From assembly GCA_020465985.1 (NCBI GenBank), contig JAANYP010004808.1, positions 1 through 64,000 on the forward strand: a stretch of DNA of 64,000 bases, in the 5' to 3' direction. The number at the start of each line of letters is the position of its first letter. The first letter of the stretch is position 1. Made by a program: the position numbers and the translations under genes. Below are positions 43,860 through 54,142 of this stretch, in pieces. The notes under the pieces were generated by a model. It saw only the letters and a program-made list of their open reading frames with translations, did no database searches and was not told where the DNA came from. The stretch is from Centrapalus pauciflorus (Eukaryota; Streptophyta; Magnoliopsida; Asterales; Asteraceae).

Positions 43860-44300
43860 TGTGCGTTTACATGGTACCGAGATAAGTACCAAAACCCTCT
43901 ACCGAAACCCACATTAGTGAAACTTGGTACTGAAACTATATATATACCGAGACAATTTCGGTACATGATACTGAAACTCACATAGTACAGAAACTCACAC
44001 TACTAAAACCTTTAAGTACCGAAACTCTCTAAAGGTTTCGGTATAATGAAACCTACCGAGACTACAAAGGTTTCGGTACATACTACTGAAACTTTTTAGT
44101 GAAACCTTGATGGTGAAACTTTTTAGTGAAACCTTTGATTGTGAAACTTTTTAGTGAAACCTTTGATGCTGAAACTTTTTAGTGAAACCTTTGATGGTGA
44201 AACTTTTTAGTGAAACCTTTGATGGTGAAACTTTTTTTAGTGAAATCCACCCCCAATATACCGAAACTATAAATGGTGAGTACCGAAACCTTTGAAGGTT
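43860..44300 (+). repeat. ACCGAAAC words and 28-base tandem repeat in LTR C
   Basis: Many ACCGAAAC/TTTCGGTA words, with a 9-base stem TACCGAAAC/GTTTCGGTA at 44017-44043. At 44091-44248 they become about six tandem copies of a unit reading ACTTTTTAGTGAAACC then TTTGATGGTGAA. Confidence 0.9.
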
Positions 44301-44336
44301 TTGGTATTGCCCTTTTTTATTTTCATTGAAACAGAG

Positions 44337-44446
<110 letters not shown>

Positions 44447-45703
44447 ATCTCAGTTGGGGTTTGATTTGTGAAAATAAAATAGAAATCGGACCTTCTTAAA
44501 TTCAGCTATATATAAAGATTGATTCGTGACATAATATCAATCTCAAATATTGGAAATTAAAATATAAATTTCGGATAACAATTTCGACGGGTTAACACGA
44601 TAACTTGTGAAACTTGATGTGACTTATTATTAAATAAGAGATCGATGGTATATAATGAAGGGATAATTGGGAATAATAAAACCATCAAATAAGAGGATTT
44701 AAATATGAGTTTCAGATGTCGATTCCGAATGTTTTGACACTTTAATTGTAGAAACTCAATTCTCAGTTGATAATGAAACTATGTATGATATGTTTTACTT
44801 ATGGAATGTAACAGGTCCCTTGTGGTGTTGTTTAACCCACAGTGGGGTACTTCGGGAGTCCGGTTGAAATCCCCAGGAGAAATAAAATTAAATTGAAGTT
44901 AATTAACGCACCCACTGTGAGTACATATGATTTCGCATGTTTATATCTGCTTTATGTTAGCTATTGTCTGCTGAGATATGTTGTTTCACTTTCATTTGGA
45001 ATTCTACTAACTTGCGTAGACTTAGATGCACATTGTTGCTCGTTGCATGTCCGTTTCTTTGTTGTGCATCTTCCGATGGACCGGCGGGTCGCATCTGTAT
45101 TCCGATGTTACTGCGCTATATGACCCGGAGCTGATCCCTCCGAGGTTCTGGTAGGCAGTAGGTCATCCCCGATGTTATGTCTGTCTCAGATGGTTGGTTT
45201 AAATGCCGAGCTTTGGGCTTGTAGGAGCTGTGGCTCTTGTGTCGTACTTTGTGTACGTAGAGAGTTTACGACGTGCGTCGTCGATGTTACTCTTGAGGCT
45301 TCATAAAGATTTATAAAATGCGTAAATCTGTGTATTCACTAAGCTTTGCTTACCCCTCAGTTGTTCAATTTTTACAGGAAAAGGGAAATCCGTTGCGGGA
45401 CCTTCTAGCTAGGTCATCCAATTGAAGTATTTGAAGATATCTACTACTCATTTTGGTAACTGAATTATGGGATTATCGTTGTAATATATATATTTGGGAT
45501 GATGTAATGCTACTGAGTATGTAGACTTAGATTTGAAACCTTGTAGCACCGTCGGGTGTTTAAAACATTTGTAGTTTTTATTTCTGTACTATTAATGCTT
45601 CCGCACTTGTTTAACCATTCATATCATTATGTAATAATTTATGTGGTGTTTAATCCTGGGTGTATTGTAATGGTGGTTATTGTGGCAAGGTTGTCACAGC
45701 ATT

Positions 45704-46641
45704 TCACTGGAAACTTATTATAAGTGGAAACAAGAGCAGCTTGAGATTCTAGAAGGACAGAAGAAGGAAGAGGCTTCTGCTAAAGCCCTTGCATACAAGG
45801 AGGCTAGAAAAATCAAAATGTCTTCCTTGGATGTTCGAAATGAGTCAGTAGTTGGTAAAGAGGGAGAGAAGGAACAGAGTGCACAGGTCTTAGCGACCAA
45901 ATCAAAACCTGTATCCTCATATGTTAAAGCCCAAATCCACTTTGATGTTGCAAACAGAAGACTTGCAAACAAAACGTGATGGCCCTGAATTAGAAGCCTA
46001 CGAGTCTACTGATGTTTCCTGCATGGGGTATAGGGAATGGGTTGAATTGGCTGTTGCCCTGAGCAGATCAAAATCTGATACTGCTAAAGCTGTCAGGGCA
46101 TATGTCAAGACACTAATGGAAAAGGTGAAAGACATGGGCTTGATCCCTGAAGAACAAATCAATTTTACCTCACTGGTGAAACCCAAGATTTAGTCCAAGA
46201 GGAAAAGAAAGGATACAGAGCTTAAGGAACTCATCATTATGACTGAACAAGGGATGCAAGCTGTTGCAATCAGAGGGGTAGATCACAGTCTGCCAAAAGG
46301 AGTTGAGCCTGGAAGGGAAATTCATAGAAGAGCCAGAGTTAGGGGTATTCTTTGTGGACCCCTTATCAAAGAAAATGTGTTTCTAGAGGGAATCTGATCT
46401 TCATAAGGCTGGTCTCAAGCAAGTTATAGCGTTCAGACTCTCCAATGCTTTTGATCAGCACTCAAGATGGAGAGCAGTCATCTGGGACCTGCTCAAAGGC
46501 TTCCATGAAAGGGGAGAACTTCAACATCCTGACTTCATGTTCCTTAGGCACGAAATAGAAGAAATTGATGAGACTATGCAACACTACCAACACCTGATGG
46601 AGCAAAGACCACAGCTTGAAGGCCCATCTACTGTTAAGTAG
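45704..46641 (+). pseudogene. Copia I: accessory ORF, second part
   Basis: It resumes after the solo LTR with LETYYKWKQEQLEILEGQKK and runs in pieces (45704-45979, 45990-46193 and on) to a TAG at 46639-46641. It matches Copia H along its length: MGYREWVELAVALSRSKSDT against MGYREWVELAVALSQSKSET, and WRAVIWDLLKGFHERGEL against WRAAIWDQLRGFYERREL. Several frame changes make it non-functional. Confidence 0.8.
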
Positions 46642-46730
46642 ATGAAGAATGGAAGTTGTCCATAACTTGGGACAGGCTTGCCATTACTTGCTCCCAACAT
46701 CAACAGTCCAAACTTGTTGAAATTTTCTTC

Positions 46731-46977
46731 TTGTACATATGTTGCACTTTATCACATCAGTTGTAATCTATCTTATTACATTAGTTGTAATTTATTGTAG
46801 TACATCAGGTGTAATTCTGTAAAAACATGTGTTGTTTAAATCAATATCAGTGTATATATAAACTGATCTTTTACGTGACTTCAATGTTGTATTTCCATTT
46901 CAGTAAATGTAATGTAAAAATATATAGTGATCATTAATATAATCAGCTTAGACTGATTATTGCAAATAGGGGGAGAT
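46731..46977 (+). promoter_or_regulatory. 3' untranslated repeats and polypurine tract of Copia I
   Basis: Four ACATCAGTTGTA-like words at 46731-46815 match those of Copia H. The purine tract is at 46966-46977, directly before the LTR. Confidence 0.75.
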
Positions 46978-47323
46978 TGTTAGGCACAAAAAGGCCTCAG
47001 TCAAACCTGTTATACATCTTAGGAGGAGATTATTAATCAAACCTATTTGATGCACTTGAATGTATAAATTAAGGCCATGTTTATGCCTTATTGAAACCTG
47101 AAAAGTGATTTGCAATATAAGTCAAAGCTGCTTACCCTGTTACATCAATTGTAACTTAGGCATATTGCCCAAACTGTCCTATTATGTTGGACAGGTTGGA
47201 CATAAAATGTCTACGCTGCTCATGCTTGTTCAGTAGATTGGACCAAATTTAAGTGCCCTGTTCTTTGTGAACAGAACTTGTTCTTTATGAAGGATATACA
47301 TCTTATAGAATTTGTTTCCATGT
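46978..47323 (+). repeat. 3' LTR of Copia I, left part
   Basis: Starts TGTTAGGCAC. Interrupted at catgt by Gypsy B; continues at 56052. Confidence 0.95.
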
Positions 47324-49262
47324 TGTGACACCCTCTTGTTTTGATATTATAATTGTAATCATCAGGATCGACAAACAACCCAATGAATAACATGATAATT
47401 AAAATTGATGCTTAATTCAGATTTCAGCAGTTCCACACTAAAGCAATAAATATAAGTGTCTACAGTGATTATGTCTAACTATTACAACATCATAATTGTT
47501 TAAAAGTCATGTAATCCCAGCCCCAAGTTACATTGTCCATGTACCAAAGTAGCTTCTAGAACACCGAGATGTGAAACGAATTTCTTAAGTGGAAGGTCCA
47601 GCTACACCTTTGCCTTTGCCTGAAAACATTGGGAGTCAACAGTAAGCTAATTTGCTTAGTGAGATAACAGATTATGCAAACAACAAATATTTCCTTACAA
47701 GCATTGCGTAACCATGGGCAGTGTAAGCCCCAATGTATGTGTATACAGGCAGTGTAAGCCTCGTAGTATGTGAAAAACCATGCAGTGCGAGCATGGGGTT
47801 GGCAGTTCAAATGCTGATCGAGGATGTGTCGAACCTGACCAGGATAACGAGTGGGATGATCAGTCCCCGATAGTGGCCTACTGTCAGCCCCGGTCCAGGT
47901 CGCATCAGATTGTGAAGTAATGATCATGCAGTGCAAGCATGATGTAAATAGATGCACTTTCAAATGAACGCTGGCTACATGTGTGTTACATGTCAAGTAC
48001 GAGTGTGCATCATAAAAACAAAGTAATCATGAGTGCCAATTGATGTAATGAACAATGTGAACATGCCATTGAATTGTAAACGTGTGAATGCAAAGACAAT
48101 AAATGTTTGAATGATAATCTATTGCTCACAGTGATTGGTATAGTGTATCGTGTCTCTGAATCAATGTGTGTTAGACAACACCACAATGATCTGTAAAGTA
48201 AGTGTAATAGTGAACTAATGTCAGTAATTGCTTAAAACTTATATCCTGAAAATTAAGTATAATTGGATCAGATTTCGGACCATATCCGAATTCGGATGGT
48301 CCGAAACACTGATGGTCCGAATTATGGTTGAAGTCCGAAATAGGGCGTGGTTCGAAATAGGGTGTGGTCCGAAACAGGCAGGGTCCGAAGTGGGTAATTG
48401 TCCGAATTAGTGGGGGTCCGAATTGGGATGGACCCGGAATTGTAGTTGGTCCGAAGTTACTGTAGGTCTGAACTGGGTATGGTCCGAATTTGGACAGATC
48501 CGGACCAAGTTCATACTTGGAAAAATTTTCCAACATTTTCCAGAAATTATGTTTGGAACATTTTTGCATGTTTTTGTATCTAAAATTGCAGATATGAACT
48601 TAAATACACTATTTCAACTTATAACATGTCATAATGTACCAAAAATTCCACATTTGTGTCCATTTTTTTACAAGTCTTCGAAGAACACACACACCAAAAC
48701 ACACACTTACTTCAAAATCGTACTTAAACTTCGAATCTGATTCTGAAATTTGGTATACTACATCATACATGCTCGATTTTAACATTTTAATAATAACATC
48801 CAACATGCAATAACATTTGAGATCAAAACCTATGATTCGGTTTCTTATAAAAACCGAACCCAAACATCAAAATATTGAAATCTTGAGTGATTCTTACCTC
48901 AAATCGATTGTTGTAGTAGTTATAGTTCCTAAATTGCAAGTTGAATCCAACTTTTTGCACTTGAAATTGTTGATTCTTGTGAGTTCCTTGAATTGAAACC
49001 GAGAGAGAGAGTAGAGAGAGGATACGGTTTAGCGAGAGAGAGAGTGTGTGTAGAGAGAGAGTGAGTTTGTGGAAAATGAAGGAGTTTCCTTACTTTTATT
49101 GCTACTTCTCCTTATTTGCACATTATACCCCTCAACTTCGTATTTTCTTACTTAATTGATATTATGATCAAAATTAACTTAAATTGATATAATATTTCAT
49201 TAATACAATAATTGAGTCCTTAAAATTGTAAATTACAAATAATTAAAATTTGGGATGTTACA
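47324..49262 (-). repeat. 3' LTR of Gypsy B
   Basis: TGTGACACCC to GATGTTACA on the plus strand, 1939 bp. On the minus strand the donor-like GAG|GTAAG starts at 48897, and the acceptor-like TTTTCAG ends at 47620, preceded by CTCACTAAGC. A TCCGAA cluster lies at 48270-48500. Confidence 0.95.
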
Positions 49263-49281
49263 GCATGGGCTCCACCACGCC
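49263..49281 (-). promoter_or_regulatory. Polypurine tract region of Gypsy B
   Basis: Minus strand GGCGTGGTGGAGCCCATGC directly before the 3' LTR. Confidence 0.7.
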
Positions 49282-49299
49282 TATACTTCGTCCGCGAAG

Positions 49300-49874
49300 T
49301 CATGCTGCGCTAAACAAACTTGGGTACTTAGTCTTCATGCCTTCTTCTGATTCCCAAGTATGATTAGCTCCCCGATGATGCTTCCACTTGACTAGCACCA
49401 TCCTGATTTCCTTATTGCGGAGTTTCTTGACTTTTGTTTCCAAAATGCATTCCGGCTCATCCACGAACCTTTGCCGTTCGTCAACTTTAATTTCAGAATG
49501 ATCAGTCCATGGTTCCCTTTCGGGCACCAGACTCTTTCTTAAGTAGCCCAAATGAAGTACCGGGTGAACACCTGATAATTCTTCCCGCAAGTCCAATTGA
49601 TAGGATTGGTTCCCAACTCTTTCTAGTATCTTGAAGGGTCCTATGAATCGAGGAGATAGCTTTCCTCGCTTTACGAATCTCGTGACACCTTTCATCGGAA
49701 AAACCTTTAAGTATACCCAATCGCCCTTTTGAAACTCTATTGCTTTGTGACGGCGATCGTGGTAATTCTTTTGTCGATCTTGTGTCGTTTTCATGTATTG
49801 CGAATGAGTTGTATCTTTTCATTGGTCTCTTGCAATAAGGCAGGACCAGCTATTGGAGTTTCTTTTGTTTCCCT
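49300..49874 (-). pseudogene. pol: Gypsy B: integrase tail and chromodomain-like C-terminus
   Basis: The open segment 49794-49300 (164 codons) has QKNYHDRRHKAIEFQKGDWV, then FIGPFKILERVGNQSY, HPVLHLGYLRKSL and the end KEIRMVLVKWKHHRGANHTW, later KYPSLFSAA. The last part is the chromodomain-like module of Tekay-type chromoviruses, thought to guide integration to heterochromatin. It is separated from the integrase core by a TAG in place of Trp (49875-49877) and a one-base deletion near 49800. Confidence 0.85.
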
Positions 49875-51437
49875 CTAACAAGTTGGAGTCCTACACTTTC
49901 TGCCATACAGGAACTCGAACGGTGCCATTTTGATTGTGGAATGGTAACTGTTGTTGTAGGAGAATTCAACCAATGGGAGGTGATCGTCCCAGTTACCACC
50001 CAAATCCATGACACAGGCTCTAAGCATGTCTTCTAGAGTTAAGATCGTCCTATCACTTTGTCCGTCAGATTGAGGTATATACGCAGTACTCATTGCGATA
50101 CGAGTACCAAGACCGTTTTGCAGAGCAGCCCAGAAATTGGAAATGAATCTACTATCTCGGTCAGAGACAATAGACTTAGGCACACCATGCCTAATGACGA
50201 TTTTGTTCACGTAGATCTGGGCAAGACGGTCCAGTGAATATGTTTCTCGGATAGGAATGAAGTGCGCAGATTTTGTCAGACGGTCAACAATGACCCAGAT
50301 AGCATCATGTTGACGACGTGTTTTGGGCAGCTTGGTTATGAAGTCCATAGTAATATGGTCCCACTTCCATTTCGGGATAGGAAGAGGTTGCATACTACCA
50401 TAGGGTTGTTGGTGTTCTGCTTTGACTAGTCTGCATGTTCTGCATCTTTCCACAAATTGGCCAATGTCTCTTTTCAACCCTGGCCACCAGAAATCGGCTT
50501 TCAAGTCGTTGTACATCTTTGTGCTTCCAGGGTGAATTGAGAACTTAGACTGGTGAGCTTCTTCAAGAATTACTTCTCTCATGTTCCCGAACTTAGGAAC
50601 CCAAATTCTGCCGTACACACCTTTGAGTCCAGTTCCATCGTCTTGCATTAACGGCAGTTGAACTCTGATGTTTTCATTCTTTACATTCTCCTCCTTTAGA
50701 GCCTCCATTTGAGCAGCTTTTACATCATCTATGATAGTTGATGTCAAAATTGTAGAAGTCAAGGCATAACAGTATGCCTTGTAGTACGCTTTTCTACTGA
50801 GAGCATCAGCCACTACGTTGGCTTTCCCGGGATGGTAGAGAATTTCACAATCGTAGTCTTTGATCAGTTTCATTGACCTTCTCTGCCTCATATTCAAGTC
50901 CATCTGACTGAATATATATTTCAAACTCTTGTGGTCGGTGTAGAGCTGACACTTGGTTCCGTACAAATAGTGCCTCCATAATTTGAGAGCGAAAGTCACA
51001 GCAGTTAGCTCTAGATCATGAGTAGAGTAATCCTTCTCATGTGGTTTGAGTTGTCTAGAAGCGTTTGCTATAACATTTCCTCTTTGCATCAGAACAGCAC
51101 CCAAACCCATGCCTGATGCATCTATGTATACAACAAAGTCCTCGTTCCCTTCAGGCAGGGCTAATACTGGTGCTTAACTAATTAGCTGCTTCAAGTTATC
51201 AAAAGCCGCTTGCTGTTCTTCTTTCCAAAAGAAGGTCGTGTTCTTGCGAGTAAGCTTAGTAAGCGGAACAGCGATCTTTAAAAAGTCTTTGATGAACCGG
51301 CGGTAATAACCAGCCAATCCCAGAAAACTGCGAATCTCGGAGGCGTTGCGAGGTGATTCCCAGTTCTGGATAGCTTCGATCTTTGCAGGATCAACAGCAA
51401 TCCCAGCACCAGATATCACGTGCCCCAAGAATTGGAT
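49875..51437 (-). pseudogene. pol: Gypsy B: RT end, RNase H and integrase core (downstream exon)
   Basis: The exon starts IQFLGHVISGAGIAVDP at 51437, right after the intron. A TAA at 51174-51176 interrupts the frame. The 411-codon segment 51110-49875 follows with YTDHKSLKYIFSQ, HPGKANVVADALSR, the zinc finger region HQSKFSIHPGSTKMY...CRTCRLVK, MDFITKLP and VSDRDSRF. The third catalytic position reads GQSDRT, with Asp where the catalytic Glu is expected (Gypsy A has GQSERT). Integrase should therefore be inactive even apart from the stops. Confidence 0.9.
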
Positions 51438-51527
51438 CTGAATTGAATATTGAGTAGGTGCAAGTTAACAACGAGTTTATGATTGAGTATAAGGATTATG
51501 AAATTTGTTTCGAATGTTGAGACGTAC
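51438..51527 (-). other. Putative spliceosomal intron in Gypsy B pol
   Basis: Minus strand: donor GACAG|GTACGT, acceptor TTCAATTCAG|ATCC, 90 bases, phase 0, AT-rich, with an in-frame TAA at its 17th codon. Position and length are identical to the intron in Gypsy A, but the sequence between the ends is largely different. Removing it joins WLRQ to IQFLGH exactly. Confidence 0.8.
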
Positions 51528-52120
51528 CTGTCTCAACCAGAATTCACATTTTGAGAATTTGGCATAAATTCGCTCTTTGCGCAGCAACTCTAGCAATTCT
51601 CGCAGATGTGTAGCATGATCCTCTTTGGTCTTTGAATAGATGAGAATGCATCGATGAACACGATGACAGATTTGTCGAGCATTGGCCGGCAGACTCTGTT
51701 CATGAGATCCATGAAAGCAGCCGGCGCATTTGTGAGACCGAATGGCATTACCAGAAACTCGTAGTGTCTGTAACGAGTTCTGAAAGCCGTCTTTGGAATG
51801 TCGTCTGGATGTACTTTGAGCTGATGATAAGCCGAACGAAGATCAATCTTCGAGAAGTAGCTAGCGCCTTGTAACTGGTCGAAGACATCATCAATCTGAG
51901 GCAATGGATATTTGTTTTTGATTGTGACTTTATTGAGTTCGCGGTAATCGATGCACATATGCAATGTGCCATCTTTCTTTTTAACAAACAAGACAGGAGC
52001 GCCCCATGGAGAAGAACTTGGGCGTATGAAACCCTTATCGAGTAACTCCTGTAATTGTTTCATCATTTCCTGCATTTCTGCAGGAGCTAAACGGTACGGA
52101 GCCTTTGCTATTGGAGCAGC
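51528..52120 (-). pseudogene. pol: Gypsy B: reverse transcriptase (upstream exon)
   Basis: It has MCIDYRELNKVTIKNKYPLP, YFSKIDLRSAYHQLKV and MPFGLTNAPAAFMDLMNRV. The catalytic box is broken by a one-base deletion near 51650: after VIVFID the frame changes, so the second Asp of FIDD is lost. Allowing for that deletion, the exon ends in phase 0 at the intron donor. It is separated from the protease by a TGA at 52121-52123. Confidence 0.88.
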
Positions 52121-53065
52121 TCAGGGAATGAGATCAATGCGGAATTCCACTTGACGATCAGGTGGCAATCCCGAGATATCTTCTGGAAAGACATCTGGAA
52201 ATTCAGAAACAACTGGAACGGTGGAAGGAGATTGAATTTCAGCCTTACCATCGACAGCGTAGGCTAAATAAGCTGGACAACCCATAGCAACGTGCTTTCG
52301 GGCTTTTGCAATTGAAATAAGGCATAAGTCGCCTGTGTGTCTGTCACCATATATGCAAATGTCTCGGCCCTCTGGAGTAGTGATCTTAATCATTCTTTTC
52401 TTGCATACAATCTGGGCCTCATTGTGAACCAACCAATCCATACCTACTATAACATCAAATTCCCAGAACTCCATGGGAATTAGATCTATGTTGAACACTA
52501 CATCCTCTACAAGTAATGTGCAGTTCCTATATACTTTGTCTGCTTTAACTAACATATTGCTAGCAGTCTCAATATCAAGTACAAATTGCAGTTTTGAAGT
52601 AGGCATATTGAATTGACGAGCAAACGAAGTGGAGACAAACGAACGATTGGCTCCGGAATCAAACAAGATACGTGCAGGAATGGAATTAACATAGAACGTA
52701 CCAGTGACCACCTCCGGGTCATCCTTTGCTTCATCAGCTGTGATTTGGAATGCTCTTGTTGGAGCCCTATGAGATTGATCCCTGCGAGCAGTGGAAGCTG
52801 CAGAAGATCTTGTCGTTGATTGCTGAACACTTTGATCTCGTGGGGGTTTCGGGCAATCCCTTGCAAAATGGCCAAGTCTGTGGCAGTTGTAGCATGCATC
52901 ATCTTTTCGTGGACAATAGTCCCAGTGATGGCCTTTCTGCCCACAGCAGAAGCAGTACATATCCTGAGTCTTGCACTCCCCAGAGTGCGCTTTTCTGCAT
53001 CTCCTGCAGTCTCTCATTTCCGAACTGGCCGAAAAGGCCCTTCCCTTCTTTGGTGACGAAGATTG
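52121..53065 (-). pseudogene. Gypsy B: zinc knuckles and aspartic protease
   Basis: Three knuckle-like motifs follow each other: CRRCRKAHSGEC, CFCCGQKGHHWDYC and CYNCHRLGHFARDC. The protease active site is ARILFDSGANRSFVS, with DVIVGMDWLVHNEA and SEFPDVFPEDISGLPPDRQV after it. The frame is open from just after the gag stop to TGA 52121-52123. Confidence 0.9.
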
Positions 53066-53935
53066 TTAATGGGATTGAGGAGAGAATCGAGATGATCCAG
53101 ACTCCAGCTGCCTTTTTGGCGGCGACGGTTGAGTCGGTGCTGCGGCAGCTGACCCTATGACGTATCCAGATAATAAGACGATCTGCTCAACATTCCGTGC
53201 AGCCTCAAGCAAACCAGGAAATGTTGTATACCGAACCCTACTCATGGTTCGGCGAATTTCATAGTCTAGACCGGCCTCAAACCGGGCTATCTTTCTTTCT
53301 TCCATGTCAACTTGATGAGGTGCGAACAGGCTTAATCGAGTGAACTCAACGGCATATTGTGTAACCGTCTTTGTTCCTTGAGTCAGGTTCAGAAATTTCG
53401 CCTCTAGTCGGCGCTTCTCATCAGTAGGACAGTCTTGCTGAGAGAATACTTCCTTAAATTCATTCCAGGACATGTGTGACACTACCTCCATCGTCAACAC
53501 ATGTGTCATTGCATCCCACCACAGAACAGCGTCCCTTGCAAACATAGCGGTTGCAAAGGGGACCATGTCCTTGTCATCGCAGTCGCTGATTCTGAAAGTT
53601 CTCTCCGTGGTAGTGATCCATTCCAATGCTGTGACAGCATCTCCAGTTCCATCAAAAGTAACAGCCCTGTTACTTTTGAAGTCCTTAAATCTGCAACTCC
53701 TTGATCTATTAGAAGACCCAGTGTCTTGTCTTTCCTCTTGATCGTCCTGTTGTTGCTCCTTGTTCTTTCTTTTGTCAGCCTTACGTTTCGCTTCGGCCTC
53801 ATCTCTGGCTCTTAATTGGTCAGTAAATGACTGAGCCTGCTCAGCCATTCTTTTGGATTGTAGCTCATTTTTTTGTTGCATGAGAGCTTGCATCATCTGG
53901 AACATTTGTTGAGGAGTCATATCGTCTCCTGACAT
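53066..53935 (-). CDS. gag: Gypsy B: Gag, N-terminal and core part
   Basis: 289 codons from the ATG at 53935, starting MSGDDMTPQQMFQMMQALMQ, with a charged coiled-coil region (residues 15-75). The retrotransposon Gag core follows (ALEWITTTERTFRI, ARDAVLWWDAM, SWNEFKEVF, EFTRLSLFAPH). It ends at a TAA (53066-53068) that lies in frame with the zinc knuckles downstream. In an intact element Gag would continue through them, so this product would lack its nucleic-acid-binding end. Confidence 0.85.
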   Translation of the reverse strand: MSGDDMTPQQMFQMMQALMQQKNELQSKRMAEQAQSFTDQLRARDEAEAKRKADKRKNKEQQQDDQEERQDTGSSNRSRSCRFKDFKSNRAVTFDGTGDAVTALEWITTTERTFRISDCDDKDMVPFATAMFARDAVLWWDAMTHVLTMEVVSHMSWNEFKEVFSQQDCPTDEKRRLEAKFLNLTQGTKTVTQYAVEFTRLSLFAPHQVDMEERKIARFEAGLDYEIRRTMSRVRYTTFPGLLEAARNVEQIVLLSGYVIGSAAAAPTQPSPPKRQLESGSSRFSPQSH

Positions 53936-54142
53936 GTTCTGAAATATAACAACTTATATTTAGAAAATTTATTTGTAAGTCCTAAGTGTTTACAGTTACC
54001 CTTTATTTGTCCCCGTGTGCATGTCATTCCTATCTTAGTTCGGATCATTTCCTAGGAGTTCATTCTAATATCATAACCTAAGTTTGAGTCCAAGTCCTCG
54101 CGGACACTTGAAACCTCAAACTAATGCTTTGATACCAAACTC
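53936..54142 (-). promoter_or_regulatory. Short leader and primer-binding site of Gypsy B
   Basis: The primer site, minus strand TGGTATCAAAGC, is at 54126-54137 (one base from the tRNA-iMet consensus), five bases inside the LTR. About 190 bases separate it from the gag ATG. Confidence 0.85.

Noticed and set aside
47556..47996. 146-codon minus-strand ORF repeated almost identically at 54375-54815
   Set aside because: Both copies lie in the two LTRs of Gypsy B. Duplication is explained by the LTR, and the ORF crosses the predicted acceptor with no known domain.
48171..48569. 132-codon minus-strand ORF with repeated Phe-Gly-Pro, also at 54990-55388
   Set aside because: This is the TCCGAA word cluster translated; the apparent protein repeat is a product of the DNA words.
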